From NCBI RefSeq assembly GCF_016598535.1, contig NZ_CP066779.1, forward strand, positions 2,108,001 to 2,172,000: DNA of 64,000 nt, written 5' to 3'. The position numbers were made by a program, and so were the translations under genes. The notes under the pieces are model-generated. The model did not search any database and was not told the DNA's origin. It saw nothing but the letters and a program-made list of their open reading frames with translations. Source of the stretch: Rhodococcus sp. P-2. Lineage in GTDB: Bacteria > Actinomycetota > Actinomycetes > Mycobacteriales > Mycobacteriaceae. Below, piece after piece: positions 26,741-35,839 of the stretch; position 1 is the stretch's first letter; each line of letters opens with the position of its first letter.

Positions 26741-27544
26741 ATGGGAACACTCGACGGCAAGGTTGCCATCGTCTCGGGCTCGGGCCGCGGCATCGGCCGC
26801 GAAATCGCACTCAAGCTCGCCTCCGAAGGAGCCTCGGTAGTGGTCAACGACCTCGATCCCGAGCCCGCCGCTCAGACTGAGCACGACATCAAAGCCGCAG
26901 GTGGACAGGCAGTCTCGTGCGTCGGTTCCGTTGCCGAGGACGGATTTGCCGAACGCTTCGTGGACACCGCCGTCGAATCATTCGGTGGACTCGACGTCAT
27001 CGTCAACAACGCGGGATACACCTGGGACAGTGTGATCCAGAAGATGACCGACGAGCAATGGGACACCATCCTCGACGTCAACCTCAAGGCGCCGTTCCGG
27101 ATCCTGCGTGCCGCTCAGCCGTTCGTCAAAGCCAATCCCACCGACTACCACCGCAAGGTCGTCAACATCTCGTCCACCTCGGGTGTCTTCGGCAATGCAG
27201 GACAATCCAATTACGGCAGCGCGAAAGCCGGCATCGTCGGTCTCACCAAAACGCTGGCCAAGGAGTGGGGCCGTTACAAGGTCAACGTCAACGCGGTCGC
27301 CTTCGGCTTCGTCGTGACCCGAATGACCGAGGTGACAGCCGATTCCGACACCAAGATCACGATCGACGGCCGCGACATTCGTGTCGGAGTCAATCCCGAC
27401 CGCATGGCAGCCATGGCAACCACCATCCCCTTCGGCCGAGGAGCAACTCCGGTGGAAGCCGCAGGCGCCGTGTACCTGCTCTGCATACCGGAGTCCGACT
27501 ACGTCAACAGCCAATGCCTGGTTGTCGACGGCGGACGAGTCTGA
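26741..27544 (+). CDS. SDR family 3-hydroxyacyl-CoA dehydrogenase (copy 2)
   Basis: The 267-residue SDR has exactly the same length as the copy at 24760, with very high similarity in the first 170 residues (MGTLDGKVAIVSGSGRGIGR, WGRYKVNVNAVA). The catalytic Tyr and Lys lie in NYGSAKAG. The two differ most in the substrate-loop region after residue 190 (TEVTADSDTKITIDGRD against TEAVAGDDSFVEIGGRK), so they may act on different chain-shortened or stereoisomeric substrates. Start behind AAAAGGA. Confidence 0.9.
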   Translation: MGTLDGKVAIVSGSGRGIGREIALKLASEGASVVVNDLDPEPAAQTEHDIKAAGGQAVSCVGSVAEDGFAERFVDTAVESFGGLDVIVNNAGYTWDSVIQKMTDEQWDTILDVNLKAPFRILRAAQPFVKANPTDYHRKVVNISSTSGVFGNAGQSNYGSAKAGIVGLTKTLAKEWGRYKVNVNAVAFGFVVTRMTEVTADSDTKITIDGRDIRVGVNPDRMAAMATTIPFGRGATPVEAAGAVYLLCIPESDYVNSQCLVVDGGRV

Positions 27545-27574
27545 CACCGCTCCCCTCGATCATTCGGAGAAACG

Positions 27575-28762
27575 ATGAGCCGTAAGGCATTTGTAGTCGG
27601 GGTCGGCATGATCCCGTTCACCAAACCAGGTAAGAGTGACGACTACGACGTCATGGGTGCAAGAGCGGCCACCGCAGCGTTGAGGGACGCGGACCTCGAG
27701 TACTCGAAGGTTCAGCAGGCCTACGTCGGGTATGTGTACGGCGATTCCACCAGTGGCCAGCGAGCGCTGTACAACCTCGGCGAGACCGGCATTCCGGTGG
27801 TCAACGTCAACAACAACTGCGCCACCGGTTCGACTGCGCTCTAGCTGGCTCGACAGGCAGTCGAGAGCGGCGCGGTGGAATGTGCTCTGGCGCTCGGCTT
27901 CGAGCAGATGCAGCCCGGAGCCCTCAAGGGTGCCTGGACTGACCGCCCGCGGCCGCTCGGTCGCTTCGACGAGGTTCTCGAGGCTGCCGCCGGGATCGAC
28001 GCATCAGTTCCGCGGGCTGCGCAGTACTTCGGTGTAGCGGGTATGGAATACATGGAGAAGTTCGGCATGAAGGCCGAAACGTTCGCCAAGGTTCAGGTCA
28101 AGGCACGCAAGCACTCGGCCGGCAACCCGTACTCGGTGTTCCGCACACAACTCACCGAAGACGAAGTGATGGCAGCGCCGACACTCTTCGGACCCGTCAC
28201 GCGGTATCAGGCCTGCCCACCCACGTGTGGCGCCGCGGCAGCGATCATCTGCACCGAAGAATTCGCCCGCGCCAACGGACTTCGCACAGACGTCGCGATC
28301 AAAGCCCAGTCGATGACGTCGGATCTGCCCAGCACCTTCAACGAAGGAAGCATGATCAAGGCTGTCGGCTACGACGTCACCGCTTCGGCGGCTCACAACG
28401 TCTACGAGGCCTCGGGCGTCGACCCCCGCGACATCAGGGTCGTCGAACTTCACGACTGCTTCACGGTGAACGAGGTGCTCTGCTACGAGGCTCTCGGGCT
28501 CGTGGAAGAGGGCGGCGCCGAGCAGTTCATCCTGAACGGCGACAACACCTACGGCGGACGAGTGGTGGTCAACCCGTCCGGCGGCCTTCTGTCCAAGGGC
28601 CACCCACTCGGCGCCACCGGCCTCGCCCAATGTGCGGAGTTGGTATGGCAGCTTCGTGGCGACGCCGGCCCACGTCAGGTGGACGGTGCAACCCTCGCTC
28701 TGCAGCACAACCTCGGCCTCGGCGGTGCCGGAGTCGTCACCCTCTACGAAAAGGTGAGCTGA
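27575..28762 (+). pseudogene. SCP2-type thiolase (lipid-transfer protein) interrupted by an in-frame TAG
   Basis: The reading frame starts at ATG 27575 and reaches TAG at 27842-27844, then continues in the same frame without further stops to 28762. If the stop is read through, the product is 395 residues, the usual length of SCP-x-like thiolases. The catalytic Cys82 ([11 protein letters not shown]) lies just before the stop; the later catalytic regions HDCFTVNEVLCYEALGL and LSKGHPLGATGLAQ lie after it. Relatives, as I recall them, read STAL-[YF]-LARQAV here, so TAC (Tyr) to TAG by one base at 27844 is the simplest explanation. It is either a real nonsense mutation or a sequence error. Both fragments are too short to work alone. 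Confidence 0.88.
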
Positions 28763-28763
28763 G

Positions 28764-29145
28764 ATGAATACCGGAGACACCTTGGACCTGACGGTCCCGA
28801 AGATCACTCGCACCACACTTGCTCTGTACGCCGGGGCTTCGGGTGACCACAATCCCGTTCACATCGACACGGGATGCCTGTGCAGCAGTTGGTATTCCCG
28901 ACGTCTTCGCCCACGGCATGTTGTCCATGGCTTACCTCGGACGACTTCTCACCGATCGCTACGAGCAGGATCGCATCCATTCCTTCTCCGTCCGGTTTTC
29001 TGCAATCACCCCGGTGAACTCGACGCCGCAGTGCACCGGCACGGTCGTCAAGGTCGAAGACGGCCTCGGTCACCTCGATCTCACCATGACGCTGCCCGAC
29101 GGCACCGTGACACTGCGTGGTTCCGCAGTCGTCGCGGTCAACTAA
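28764..29145 (+). pseudogene. MaoC-family enoyl-CoA hydratase with a one-base frameshift
   Basis: The frame from ATG 28764 reads MNTGDTLDLTVPKITRTTLALYAGASGDHNPVHIDT, a normal MaoC hotdog start with the GDHNPVHID hydratase motif. It then degenerates. From about 28873 the frame shifted by one base reads DACAAVGIPDVFAHGMLSMAYLGRLLTD and runs to the stop at 29145. Deleting one G from GGG at 28871-28873 restores a continuous protein of about 126 residues. The likely partner of the intact FAS1-like subunit (24270) is therefore broken as given. Confidence 0.88.
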
Positions 29146-29169
29146 CCCTCCACGAGAAAGCAGAACGAG

Positions 29170-30327
29170 ATGAAGCGCAACCTCTTCACCCAAGAGCACG
29201 AGGATTTCCGCGAAACGATCCGCACGTTCATCGCCAAGGAGGTCACTCCGTTCTACGCAGACTGGGAACGTGACAACCGCGTCCCACGTGAGTTGTTCAA
29301 CAAGCTCGGCGATCTCGGTGTCATGGGTTTCGACATCCCCGAGGAGTACGGCGGAACCGGCACGATCAGCTACAAGTTCCAGGCGGTGATGGACGAGGAA
29401 ACCTCGCGCGCGGCGGTGAGCTTCGGCCATTACACGGTCAGTACCGGAATCGTCCTGCCGTACCTCCTGCGTCTGGCGAACGAAGAACAGAAGCAGCGCT
29501 GGCTCCCGTCGATCGCTACCGGTGAGAAGACGCTGTGCATCGCCATGACCGAACCCGGCACCGGTTCCGATCTGGCCGGCATCCGCACCACGGCCAAGCT
29601 CTCCGACGACGGCACGCACTACGTACTCAACGGAGCGAAGACCTTCATCACCGGAGCGGTGAATTCCGAACTGTGCGTGGTGGTTGCACGCACGTCCGCG
29701 CCCGCAGAGGACGATCGACGCTTCGGGCTGAGCCTGATGGTGATTCCCACCGATGCGCCGGGATTCGAATACGGTCGCAAGCTCGAGAAGCTCGGCCTCC
29801 GCGCCAGTGACACCAGCGAACTTTCGTTCACCGACGTCAAGGTTCCGGTTGCCGATCTCCTCGGCGAGCAGGACAAGGGCTTCTCGTATCTGGGGCAGAA
29901 CCTGCCGCGCGAGCGCCTCTCGATCGGTAGTCGCGGCGTGGCATCTGCCCGGGCGGCAATCGAATTCGCAAAGGCATATGTCCAGGAACGTCAGGTGTTC
30001 GGCAAGCCCGTCGCGGCGTTCCAGAACACCAAGTTCGTTCTCGCCGAGTGCTCTGCCGAGGTCGAGGCCGCGCAGGCACTCGCCGATCGCGGCATCGAAC
30101 TCGACGATTCGGGCGAACTCACCGCCGCGGACGCCGCGCGCATCAAGCTGTTCGGTACCGAGGTAGCCGCGCGCGTCATCGACAAGTGCCTGCAATTGCA
30201 TGGCGGCTACGGCTACATGCTCGAGTACCCGATCGCACGCCTGTACGCGGACACTCGTGTGAGCCGCATCTACGGCGGTACGAGCGAAGTCATGAAGACG
30301 ATCATCGCCAAGGACATGGGTCTGTAG
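29170..30327 (+). CDS. Acyl-CoA dehydrogenase
   Basis: The 385-residue FAD enzyme introduces the alpha-beta double bond in acyl-CoA. FAD/substrate motifs are CIAMTEPGTGSDLAGIRTTA (about 123-142), VLNGAKTFITGAVN and QERQVFGKPVAAFQNTKF, and the C-terminal signature is YGGTSEVMKTIIAKDMGL. Glu248 in PRERLSIG aligns with the catalytic base position of isovaleryl/long-chain types. It is closely related to the enzyme at 38424. It lies 24 bases after the damaged MaoC gene. Confidence 0.92.
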   Translation: MKRNLFTQEHEDFRETIRTFIAKEVTPFYADWERDNRVPRELFNKLGDLGVMGFDIPEEYGGTGTISYKFQAVMDEETSRAAVSFGHYTVSTGIVLPYLLRLANEEQKQRWLPSIATGEKTLCIAMTEPGTGSDLAGIRTTAKLSDDGTHYVLNGAKTFITGAVNSELCVVVARTSAPAEDDRRFGLSLMVIPTDAPGFEYGRKLEKLGLRASDTSELSFTDVKVPVADLLGEQDKGFSYLGQNLPRERLSIGSRGVASARAAIEFAKAYVQERQVFGKPVAAFQNTKFVLAECSAEVEAAQALADRGIELDDSGELTAADAARIKLFGTEVAARVIDKCLQLHGGYGYMLEYPIARLYADTRVSRIYGGTSEVMKTIIAKDMGL

Positions 30328-30376
30328 AGACCAGAGCTAGATCTTCCCAGTCACACGAACGATCGAAGGAGTTCCC

Positions 30377-31543
30377 ATGCGTGACGCAGTCATCGTCGAC
30401 GCCGTCCGGACCGCAGTCGGTAAACGGAACGGTGCACTTTCCCGAATGCATGCAGTCTCGCTGTCTGCACATGTTCTCGAGTCCTTGGCCGATCGCGTAG
30501 ATCTCGATCCGGCGCTCGTGGACGACGTGATCTGGGGCTGTGTCGGCACGCTCGGGATGCAGTCCGGTTGCATCGCCCGGTCTTCGGTCCTGGCGGCCGG
30601 TTGGCCCGAACATGTACCCGGGGTTACCGTCGATCGCCAGTGCGGATCGTCTCAGCAGGCCGTTCATCAGGCGGCCGCTGGCGTGATCTCCGGCCAGTAC
30701 GACGTCGCAATCGCGGGCGGCGTCGAAATGATGAGCGCTGTACCGATGGGCTCCGCGCGTGCGGACGCGCGTTTCGGTGAGCCGCACGGGCCACTTGTGT
30801 GGGAGCGCTACAACGGCATTCGTTTCAACCAGGGTGTGGGCGCCCAGATGATTGCCGAAAAGTACGGCATCTCGCGAGCCGAACTGGATCAGCACGCACT
30901 GGATTCACACGAGCGCGCCGCCGCCGCCGTCGACGAAGGTCGCTTCAAGGATCAGATCACTGCTGTGACGGTGACCGATGCCGACGGCCGCAGCAGTGTC
31001 TTCGAGAAGGACGAGGGTGTGCGCCGCGGTGGCACCCTCGAAAAGCTCGGATCGCTCAAACCTGCTTTTTCCGAGGATGGTTCGATCACCGCTGGTAATT
31101 CGTCGCAGATCTCCGACGGTTCGGGCGCGCTGCTCGTGACCACGAGCGAGTTCGCGAAGTCTCAGGGTTGGACGCCCATCGCGCGTATTCACACCGCGGT
31201 GGTCACCGGAACGGATCCGGTCACCATGCTCGAGGGTCCGATTCCGGCTACGGCGAAAGCTCTTGCAAAGTCCGGTCTCTCGATCGGTGACATCGGCGCA
31301 TTCGAGATCAACGAGGCTTTCGCCTCGGTGTCGCTCGCGTGGCTCCGTGAGACCGGCGCCGACTACGAACGCATGAACCCAAACGGTGGCGCGATGGCAC
31401 TGGGCCATCCGATCGGCGGTTCTGGCGCACGTCTGATGACCACTCTGGTACATCACATGCGAGAGAACGGCATCCGCTACGGATTGCAGTCCATGTGTGA
31501 AGGCGGCGGAATGGCCAATGCCACGATTCTCGAGCTGATCTGA
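30377..31543 (+). CDS. Acetyl-CoA acetyltransferase / thiolase (second copy)
   Basis: The 388-residue thiolase has Cys89 in DRQCGSSQQ, the GHPIGGSGAR His, and a terminal Cys in QSMCEGGG. It matches the thiolase at 21369 motif for motif and in length, so the operon begins and nearly ends with paralogous thiolases. With the SCP2 thiolase frame interrupted, this copy and 21369 are the intact cleaving enzymes. One base separates its stop from the ATG of the next ligase. Confidence 0.92.
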   Translation: MRDAVIVDAVRTAVGKRNGALSRMHAVSLSAHVLESLADRVDLDPALVDDVIWGCVGTLGMQSGCIARSSVLAAGWPEHVPGVTVDRQCGSSQQAVHQAAAGVISGQYDVAIAGGVEMMSAVPMGSARADARFGEPHGPLVWERYNGIRFNQGVGAQMIAEKYGISRAELDQHALDSHERAAAAVDEGRFKDQITAVTVTDADGRSSVFEKDEGVRRGGTLEKLGSLKPAFSEDGSITAGNSSQISDGSGALLVTTSEFAKSQGWTPIARIHTAVVTGTDPVTMLEGPIPATAKALAKSGLSIGDIGAFEINEAFASVSLAWLRETGADYERMNPNGGAMALGHPIGGSGARLMTTLVHHMRENGIRYGLQSMCEGGGMANATILELI

Positions 31544-31544
31544 G

Positions 31545-33245
31545 ATGACGGCTACAGAGATCCAGAGCCCTGACATGAGTTCGAGTTGGCCACTCGGGCT
31601 GCCCCGCAGCTTGGACTATCCCGACTGTGGTGCCGATGCGATCCTGGCGGGAGCGGCCCGCTCGTACCCGGACCGCCTCGCGCTCGTCGACGGCGACACG
31701 TCGCTGACCTTCTCGCAATTGCATGATCAAGCGCTGCGCGTAGCGCAGGGTCTGCGGGAGCGCGGTGTCCAGCCGGGTGATGCAGTGGGACTACACATGC
31801 CGAATTCTATCTGGTTCATTGTCGCGTACTACGGCACACTGTGCGCCGGAGCAGCAGTGGCTCCGATAAATCCGGCGCAGCCTGTGGCCGAATTGAAGCG
31901 CCAACTCGACGACGTCGACGCCAAGGTCGTGTTCACCCATCCGTCCTGTGCTGCAACGGCAATCGAGGTCAACTCACAGTCCACACCGCCTCGCATCCTG
32001 GTACTGGTTCCGGGAGCCGACGCGCAGTCCGGCCATTGCGGAGGTCTCACCTCCATCACGGACCTCGCCTCGTCGAAACCACTGGCCGACTACCGGGTGG
32101 ATCCCGAACTTGTTGCTCACCTGCAATTGACCGGCGGCACGACCGGAAAGTCCAAGGCCGTACGAGTACTCCATCGGAATCTCGTGGCCAACGTACTCCA
32201 ATCCGCCTGTTGGCGCTCCGGTCATCGGACCGAACTCGTCGACGGTGCACTTCTCGTCCGACCGATCGACGGGGCAGTGACGCGTTACTCCATCGTTCCG
32301 GGTGAGGGTGCGTCGATCTCGATCGCACCTCTGTTCCACGGTCTCGGTCTGGTCAGCCACAACTTCACCACCTTGCTCGGCGGCACAGTGGTACTCGGGA
32401 CGCGCTTCGATCCGGACCGATTTCTCGCCGACGTCGACAGGTATCAGGTGACGTACATCGGCGGGTCTCCCACCATGTACTACGCATTGCTACGCGCACG
32501 GACTCTGCGTGAGCACGATCTGGGTTCGGTTCGGATTCTCGGATCCGGAGCGGCCCCGCTCGACACCACAGCGATCCGCACATTGCGCGAGGTCTTTCCG
32601 AACGCGCTCGTCACCGAAGGCTACGGACTCAGTGAAGCAACAATGGGGCTGACGATGGGTTCTCCGTGCGAAGAACGCCCTACCCCGTTGGGGAGCGTCG
32701 GGCTCCCCTTCCCCGACACCGAGATTCAGATCCGCGACGAAGTCACCGAAGCTGTCCTGGCAACGGGTGAGACCGGACAGATCTGGGCCCGCGGGCCACA
32801 GATCACCGACGGATACCACAACGAACCCGAACTCAGTGCCGGTCAGTTCATCGACGGTTGGCTTCATACCGGGGACATGGGTTGGCGTGACGAGCAGGGC
32901 AATCTGTTCATCGGTGGCAGATCCAAGGACTTGATCATCTACAAGGGGTACAACGTCTACCCGCAACCGCTCGAAGAGTTGGTGTGCACCCACCCCGACG
33001 TACTGCAGGCGGCCGTGGTCGGCGCGCCCGACCAACTGGCCGGGGAGATTCCGGTGGCCTTCGTCGTGGTCGCCCCGGAGTCGATCGATCGCATCGAGCA
33101 GATTGCGACCGAGATCATGGATCACGTTGCCACGCAGGTTGCTCCGTACCAGAAGATACGCGAGGTGTACGTACTCGACGAGTTGCCGTCGACGCAGACC
33201 GGGAAGATCCGTAAGAACGAACTTCGTGACAGTCTGGCGCCCTGA
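31545..33245 (+). CDS. Acyl-CoA synthetase / AMP-dependent ligase (FadD type, second copy)
   Basis: The 566-residue ligase has LQLTGGTTGKSKAVRVLHRNLVAN, TEGYGLSEATMGLT, HTGDMGWRDEQGNLFIGGRSKDLIIYKGYNVYPQPLEELV and catalytic Lys in TQTGKIRKNELR. It shares long identical blocks with the ligase at 17082, for example GCDAIL/GIDAVL AGAARxYPDRxAL, so the two are recent-looking paralogues on opposite strands of the island. ATG 31545 follows the thiolase stop directly; 31575 is an alternative start. It is the last gene of the rightward operon. Confidence 0.92.
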   Translation: MTATEIQSPDMSSSWPLGLPRSLDYPDCGADAILAGAARSYPDRLALVDGDTSLTFSQLHDQALRVAQGLRERGVQPGDAVGLHMPNSIWFIVAYYGTLCAGAAVAPINPAQPVAELKRQLDDVDAKVVFTHPSCAATAIEVNSQSTPPRILVLVPGADAQSGHCGGLTSITDLASSKPLADYRVDPELVAHLQLTGGTTGKSKAVRVLHRNLVANVLQSACWRSGHRTELVDGALLVRPIDGAVTRYSIVPGEGASISIAPLFHGLGLVSHNFTTLLGGTVVLGTRFDPDRFLADVDRYQVTYIGGSPTMYYALLRARTLREHDLGSVRILGSGAAPLDTTAIRTLREVFPNALVTEGYGLSEATMGLTMGSPCEERPTPLGSVGLPFPDTEIQIRDEVTEAVLATGETGQIWARGPQITDGYHNEPELSAGQFIDGWLHTGDMGWRDEQGNLFIGGRSKDLIIYKGYNVYPQPLEELVCTHPDVLQAAVVGAPDQLAGEIPVAFVVVAPESIDRIEQIATEIMDHVATQVAPYQKIREVYVLDELPSTQTGKIRKNELRDSLAP

Positions 33246-33269
33246 GCGTTCGGCCGTCCGACGAATACC

Positions 33270-33308
33270 GATGCGCGGTATCCGAGAATCCCACGGATAC
33301 CGCGCATC
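33270..33308. terminator. Bidirectional hairpin terminator
   Basis: GATGCGCGGTATCC (33270-33283) pairs perfectly over 14 bases with 33295-33308 around an 11-base loop, between the convergent ligase and gntR genes. An outer pair TGAGCGTT (33243) / AACGCTCA (33325) extends it weakly. Confidence 0.85.
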
Positions 33309-33328
33309 TGTCTGCTCCTCGTCAACGC

Positions 33329-33985
33329 TCAGCGAGGTCGACCGCCGCCGAGCCTTCGCACGACCAGATCTTCGGTAGCAGATCGGTGTTCGTCGCTGGC
33401 CCGGATCAGTTCGGCCGAATCCTGATCGCGAACGGCCTGGAGAATCCGGCCGTGGTCCTCGGAAACCTTCCGACGCGACGACGGTTCGTGGATGTACAGG
33501 GCACGATAGAAGTCCGACATGTACCAGAGCCGATCCACTTCCTGCAGCACACGCTTCAGGGGCGAGTACGAGAACAAGCGGAAGTGGAACTGACGGTTGG
33601 CTTCCTGAAACTCGGGGCCCTCCTCGCTCGGTTCGGCCTGGTCGACCTGCTCCTGTATTCGTTCCAACTCGGCGACGTCGACGCCACCGAGATCGATCGA
33701 CGCCAGGATCTCCGTTTCGAGCAGACGTCGCATCAAGTAGAGCTCGGAAAGATCTTCACTGCTGAATCTGGTGACGGTGTACCCGGTGTTCGACTTGTGT
33801 TCGAGGACGCCCTCTGCCTGCAAGGTCGACAGTGCCTCACGGACCGGAATTCGGCTGACGTTCAACCGCTCGGCGAGCTCGCTTTGGTGGACTTTCTGTC
33901 CAGGCAGCAGCTCGCCCGAGACGATCATCTGCCTGATCTGTTGCAGGCAGCGTTGTGCACCGGTTGGTTCCTTCACAGTGGACAC
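33329..33985 (-). CDS. GntR family regulator, FCD (FadR-like) subfamily
   Basis: The product is about 218 residues. The winged helix is at the N-terminus (IRQMIVSGELLPGQKVHQSELAERLNVSRIPVREALSTLQAEGVLEHK). The all-helical FCD ligand domain follows, with metal/ligand-type motifs FHFRLFSYSPL and EDHGRILQAVRDQD. FCD regulators usually sense organic or fatty acids. GTG 33985 is chosen so that the gene does not overlap the upstream hydratase; an ORF start at 34039 exists. It is the last gene of the leftward dehydrogenase operon, and the GTATAC repeats near 37008 are its probable operator. Confidence 0.88.
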   Translation of the reverse strand: MSTVKEPTGAQRCLQQIRQMIVSGELLPGQKVHQSELAERLNVSRIPVREALSTLQAEGVLEHKSNTGYTVTRFSSEDLSELYLMRRLLETEILASIDLGGVDVAELERIQEQVDQAEPSEEGPEFQEANRQFHFRLFSYSPLKRVLQEVDRLWYMSDFYRALYIHEPSSRRKVSEDHGRILQAVRDQDSAELIRASDEHRSATEDLVVRRLGGGRPR

Positions 33986-34004
33986 GATAGTGGTCGCGCC
34001 GACC

Positions 34005-34772
34005 TCACCTCGCGTTGAACTGCGGTTGCACTCGTGCAAGATTGGCCTCGATGCCGGCGACGCAGTCCTCGGTCCCCCACAGAACTACCTGCTCCGCCAA
34101 CTCGCGCTCGAGGACAGTGGCGACCTCGTCCCGTAGCCCCGCGCGCAACGTCGCCTTCATGGAGCGGACGGCCAACGGTGCACTCGAGGCAATTTCGTGT
34201 GCATATTCGAGCGCCTCCTGCCGAATGTTCGCATCTTCGGCCAGACGGTCCACCAAGCCGCGTTCGTGCGCCTGTGTCCCCGTCAGCCGCCGCGCCGTGT
34301 ACAGCAGGTCGGCTGCGCATTGTGCCGAGACGATTCGAGGCAAGGTGACGCTGAGCCCGAATCCCTGATGGAACCCCAACGCAGCGAAGTTCGCGTGCAA
34401 CCGTGTCGACGGCCCGGCAACGCGAAAGTCCGCCGCGCAGGCGAGGCCGAGCCCACCGCCCACCGCGGATCCCTGCACTGCCGCAATCACGGGAACCGGA
34501 ATCTCGAACAACCGCAACGCCTCGGTGTAGATCGCGCGTACCGTGTCGGCACGATCGGGCCCAAGTCCGCCCTCACCGAAGTTCGCGCCGGCGCAGAAGT
34601 GTTTGCCCGCCGAGGCGAGAACGATCGCTCGAATGTCTCCTCCCTCGACGAGATCAGCTGCTGCATCAGCGATTTGCCGCAAGAGTGCCTGATCGAAGTA
34701 ATTGGCGGGCGGGCGTGAGAACTCGATGGTTCCTACGTGTCCGTCGATTTCCACGTGTACGGCGTCGGTCAT
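34005..34772 (-). CDS. Enoyl-CoA hydratase/isomerase family protein
   Basis: The 255-residue crotonase-fold enzyme has ANFGEGGLG in the first oxyanion region and AVQGSAVGGGLGLACAADFRVAGPSTRLHANFAALGFHQGFGLSVTLPRIV, the crotonase signature. It hydrates or isomerises the enoyl-CoA made by the two dehydrogenases encoded just upstream. It overlaps the preceding dehydrogenase stop by 4 bases (ATGA) and precedes gntR by about 20 bases. Confidence 0.9.
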   Translation of the reverse strand: MTDAVHVEIDGHVGTIEFSRPPANYFDQALLRQIADAAADLVEGGDIRAIVLASAGKHFCAGANFGEGGLGPDRADTVRAIYTEALRLFEIPVPVIAAVQGSAVGGGLGLACAADFRVAGPSTRLHANFAALGFHQGFGLSVTLPRIVSAQCAADLLYTARRLTGTQAHERGLVDRLAEDANIRQEALEYAHEIASSAPLAVRSMKATLRAGLRDEVATVLERELAEQVVLWGTEDCVAGIEANLARVQPQFNAR

Positions 34773-35839
34773 GATTTCAGCTCCAAGGTCGGTTGCGGGT
34801 CGGTGATCAAGCGGGGCAAGGAGGGCGTCGCCGCGACGGCCGTTCCGAGCTGCGTCGCCAGTGCGATTTCGTCGCCGAACTCCGATCTCCAGGCATGCAG
34901 TCGACGGGTGAGTTGTTGCAAGCGGTACTCGCGGGTCATGCCGATCGCACCGTGCGCCTGGTGGGCGGCGCGCACGGTCGCTAGCGCATTCTGCGAAATC
35001 ACCAATTTGGTTGCGTACACTTCGAAGTCGGCGTCACGGCTGGTGAGCGCATGCGCAGTGCGATCCACAGCCAGCGTCGACATCGATGCCATCTGCGCGA
35101 GAGTGACGACGTGCTGCTGGACGGCTTGAAATTGCGCGACGGGCTTGCCGAACTGCACCCGCTCCGACACGTAGCGCCGAGTCAACGTCGACACCGCCTC
35201 CATGGCTCCCGCCATCTGCACCGAACGCAAGAATGCGCCGAGTCTACCGAGAATTCGGGGATCAACCGGGTTTTCACCGTCAACGGTACGCGCTTCGGAG
35301 AACGTCAGACTCTCACTCGGTTGCCCCGCAAGATCCGTTCCGGAACCGATCTCGGCGTCGGAGATGTTCAGGAGTACGACTCGATCACCGAGAACTGCCG
35401 CCAGCACTGACGCGGCGCTCCCCCACGGCACATCGTGAAACGTTCCGGATACGAGACCGTCGCCGATCCGACGCGCATCGTCGCGCTGTGAACCCGGTGC
35501 GACGGTTGCGATTCCGGAGGGCACCGGTAGCCCGGCCGCGGCTGCCAGCCTGCCCGCCAGGTAGGTCTCGGCGAGCGGCAACGGCGCAGCGTGCTTGGCC
35601 GCCGCGCGCTGGACAGTCACGGCGTCGAGGAGCGAGCCACCGGAACCACCAGCAGATTCGGGAAGACCGACCAGCGGCAACCCCAGTTCCACTGCCGCAT
35701 ACCACAATCCGGTGGGCAGGCCGTCGATCTCCGCCTGCGCTACCACCTCGGTGCCGGACTTCTCGGAGAAGAATTGCTCGACCATCGCTTCGAGGTCGGC
35801 GTCGAATGTGTACGCGTTGATCTCTGACCTCGAATTCAT
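34769..35839 (-). CDS. Acyl-CoA dehydrogenase, subunit apparently lacking the catalytic Glu
   Basis: The product is 356 residues from ATG 35839, the shorter and more divergent of the adjacent pair. It keeps the C-terminal helical domain (RYVSERVQFGKPVAQFQAVQQHV, AHQAHGAIGMTREYRLQQLTRRLHAW). At the helix where the base normally sits it reads LRSVQMAGAMEA, with no Glu, and it lacks the GGTxE signature. In actinobacterial steroid and cyclic-acid pathways such partners form alpha2-beta2 enzymes with one catalytic subunit. It overlaps the catalytic partner gene (35836-36963) by 4 bases. Confidence 0.85.
   Translation of the reverse strand: MNSRSEINAYTFDADLEAMVEQFFSEKSGTEVVAQAEIDGLPTGLWYAAVELGLPLVGLPESAGGSGGSLLDAVTVQRAAAKHAAPLPLAETYLAGRLAAAAGLPVPSGIATVAPGSQRDDARRIGDGLVSGTFHDVPWGSAASVLAAVLGDRVVLLNISDAEIGSGTDLAGQPSESLTFSEARTVDGENPVDPRILGRLGAFLRSVQMAGAMEAVSTLTRRYVSERVQFGKPVAQFQAVQQHVVTLAQMASMSTLAVDRTAHALTSRDADFEVYATKLVISQNALATVRAAHQAHGAIGMTREYRLQQLTRRLHAWRSEFGDEIALATQLGTAVAATPSLPRLITDPQPTLELKS

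Noticed and set aside
28764-29273. 169-codon frame taken as an intact protein
   Set aside because: Only the first 36 residues are MaoC-like; the remainder is the wrong frame after a one-base shift, so it is annotated as a damaged gene.
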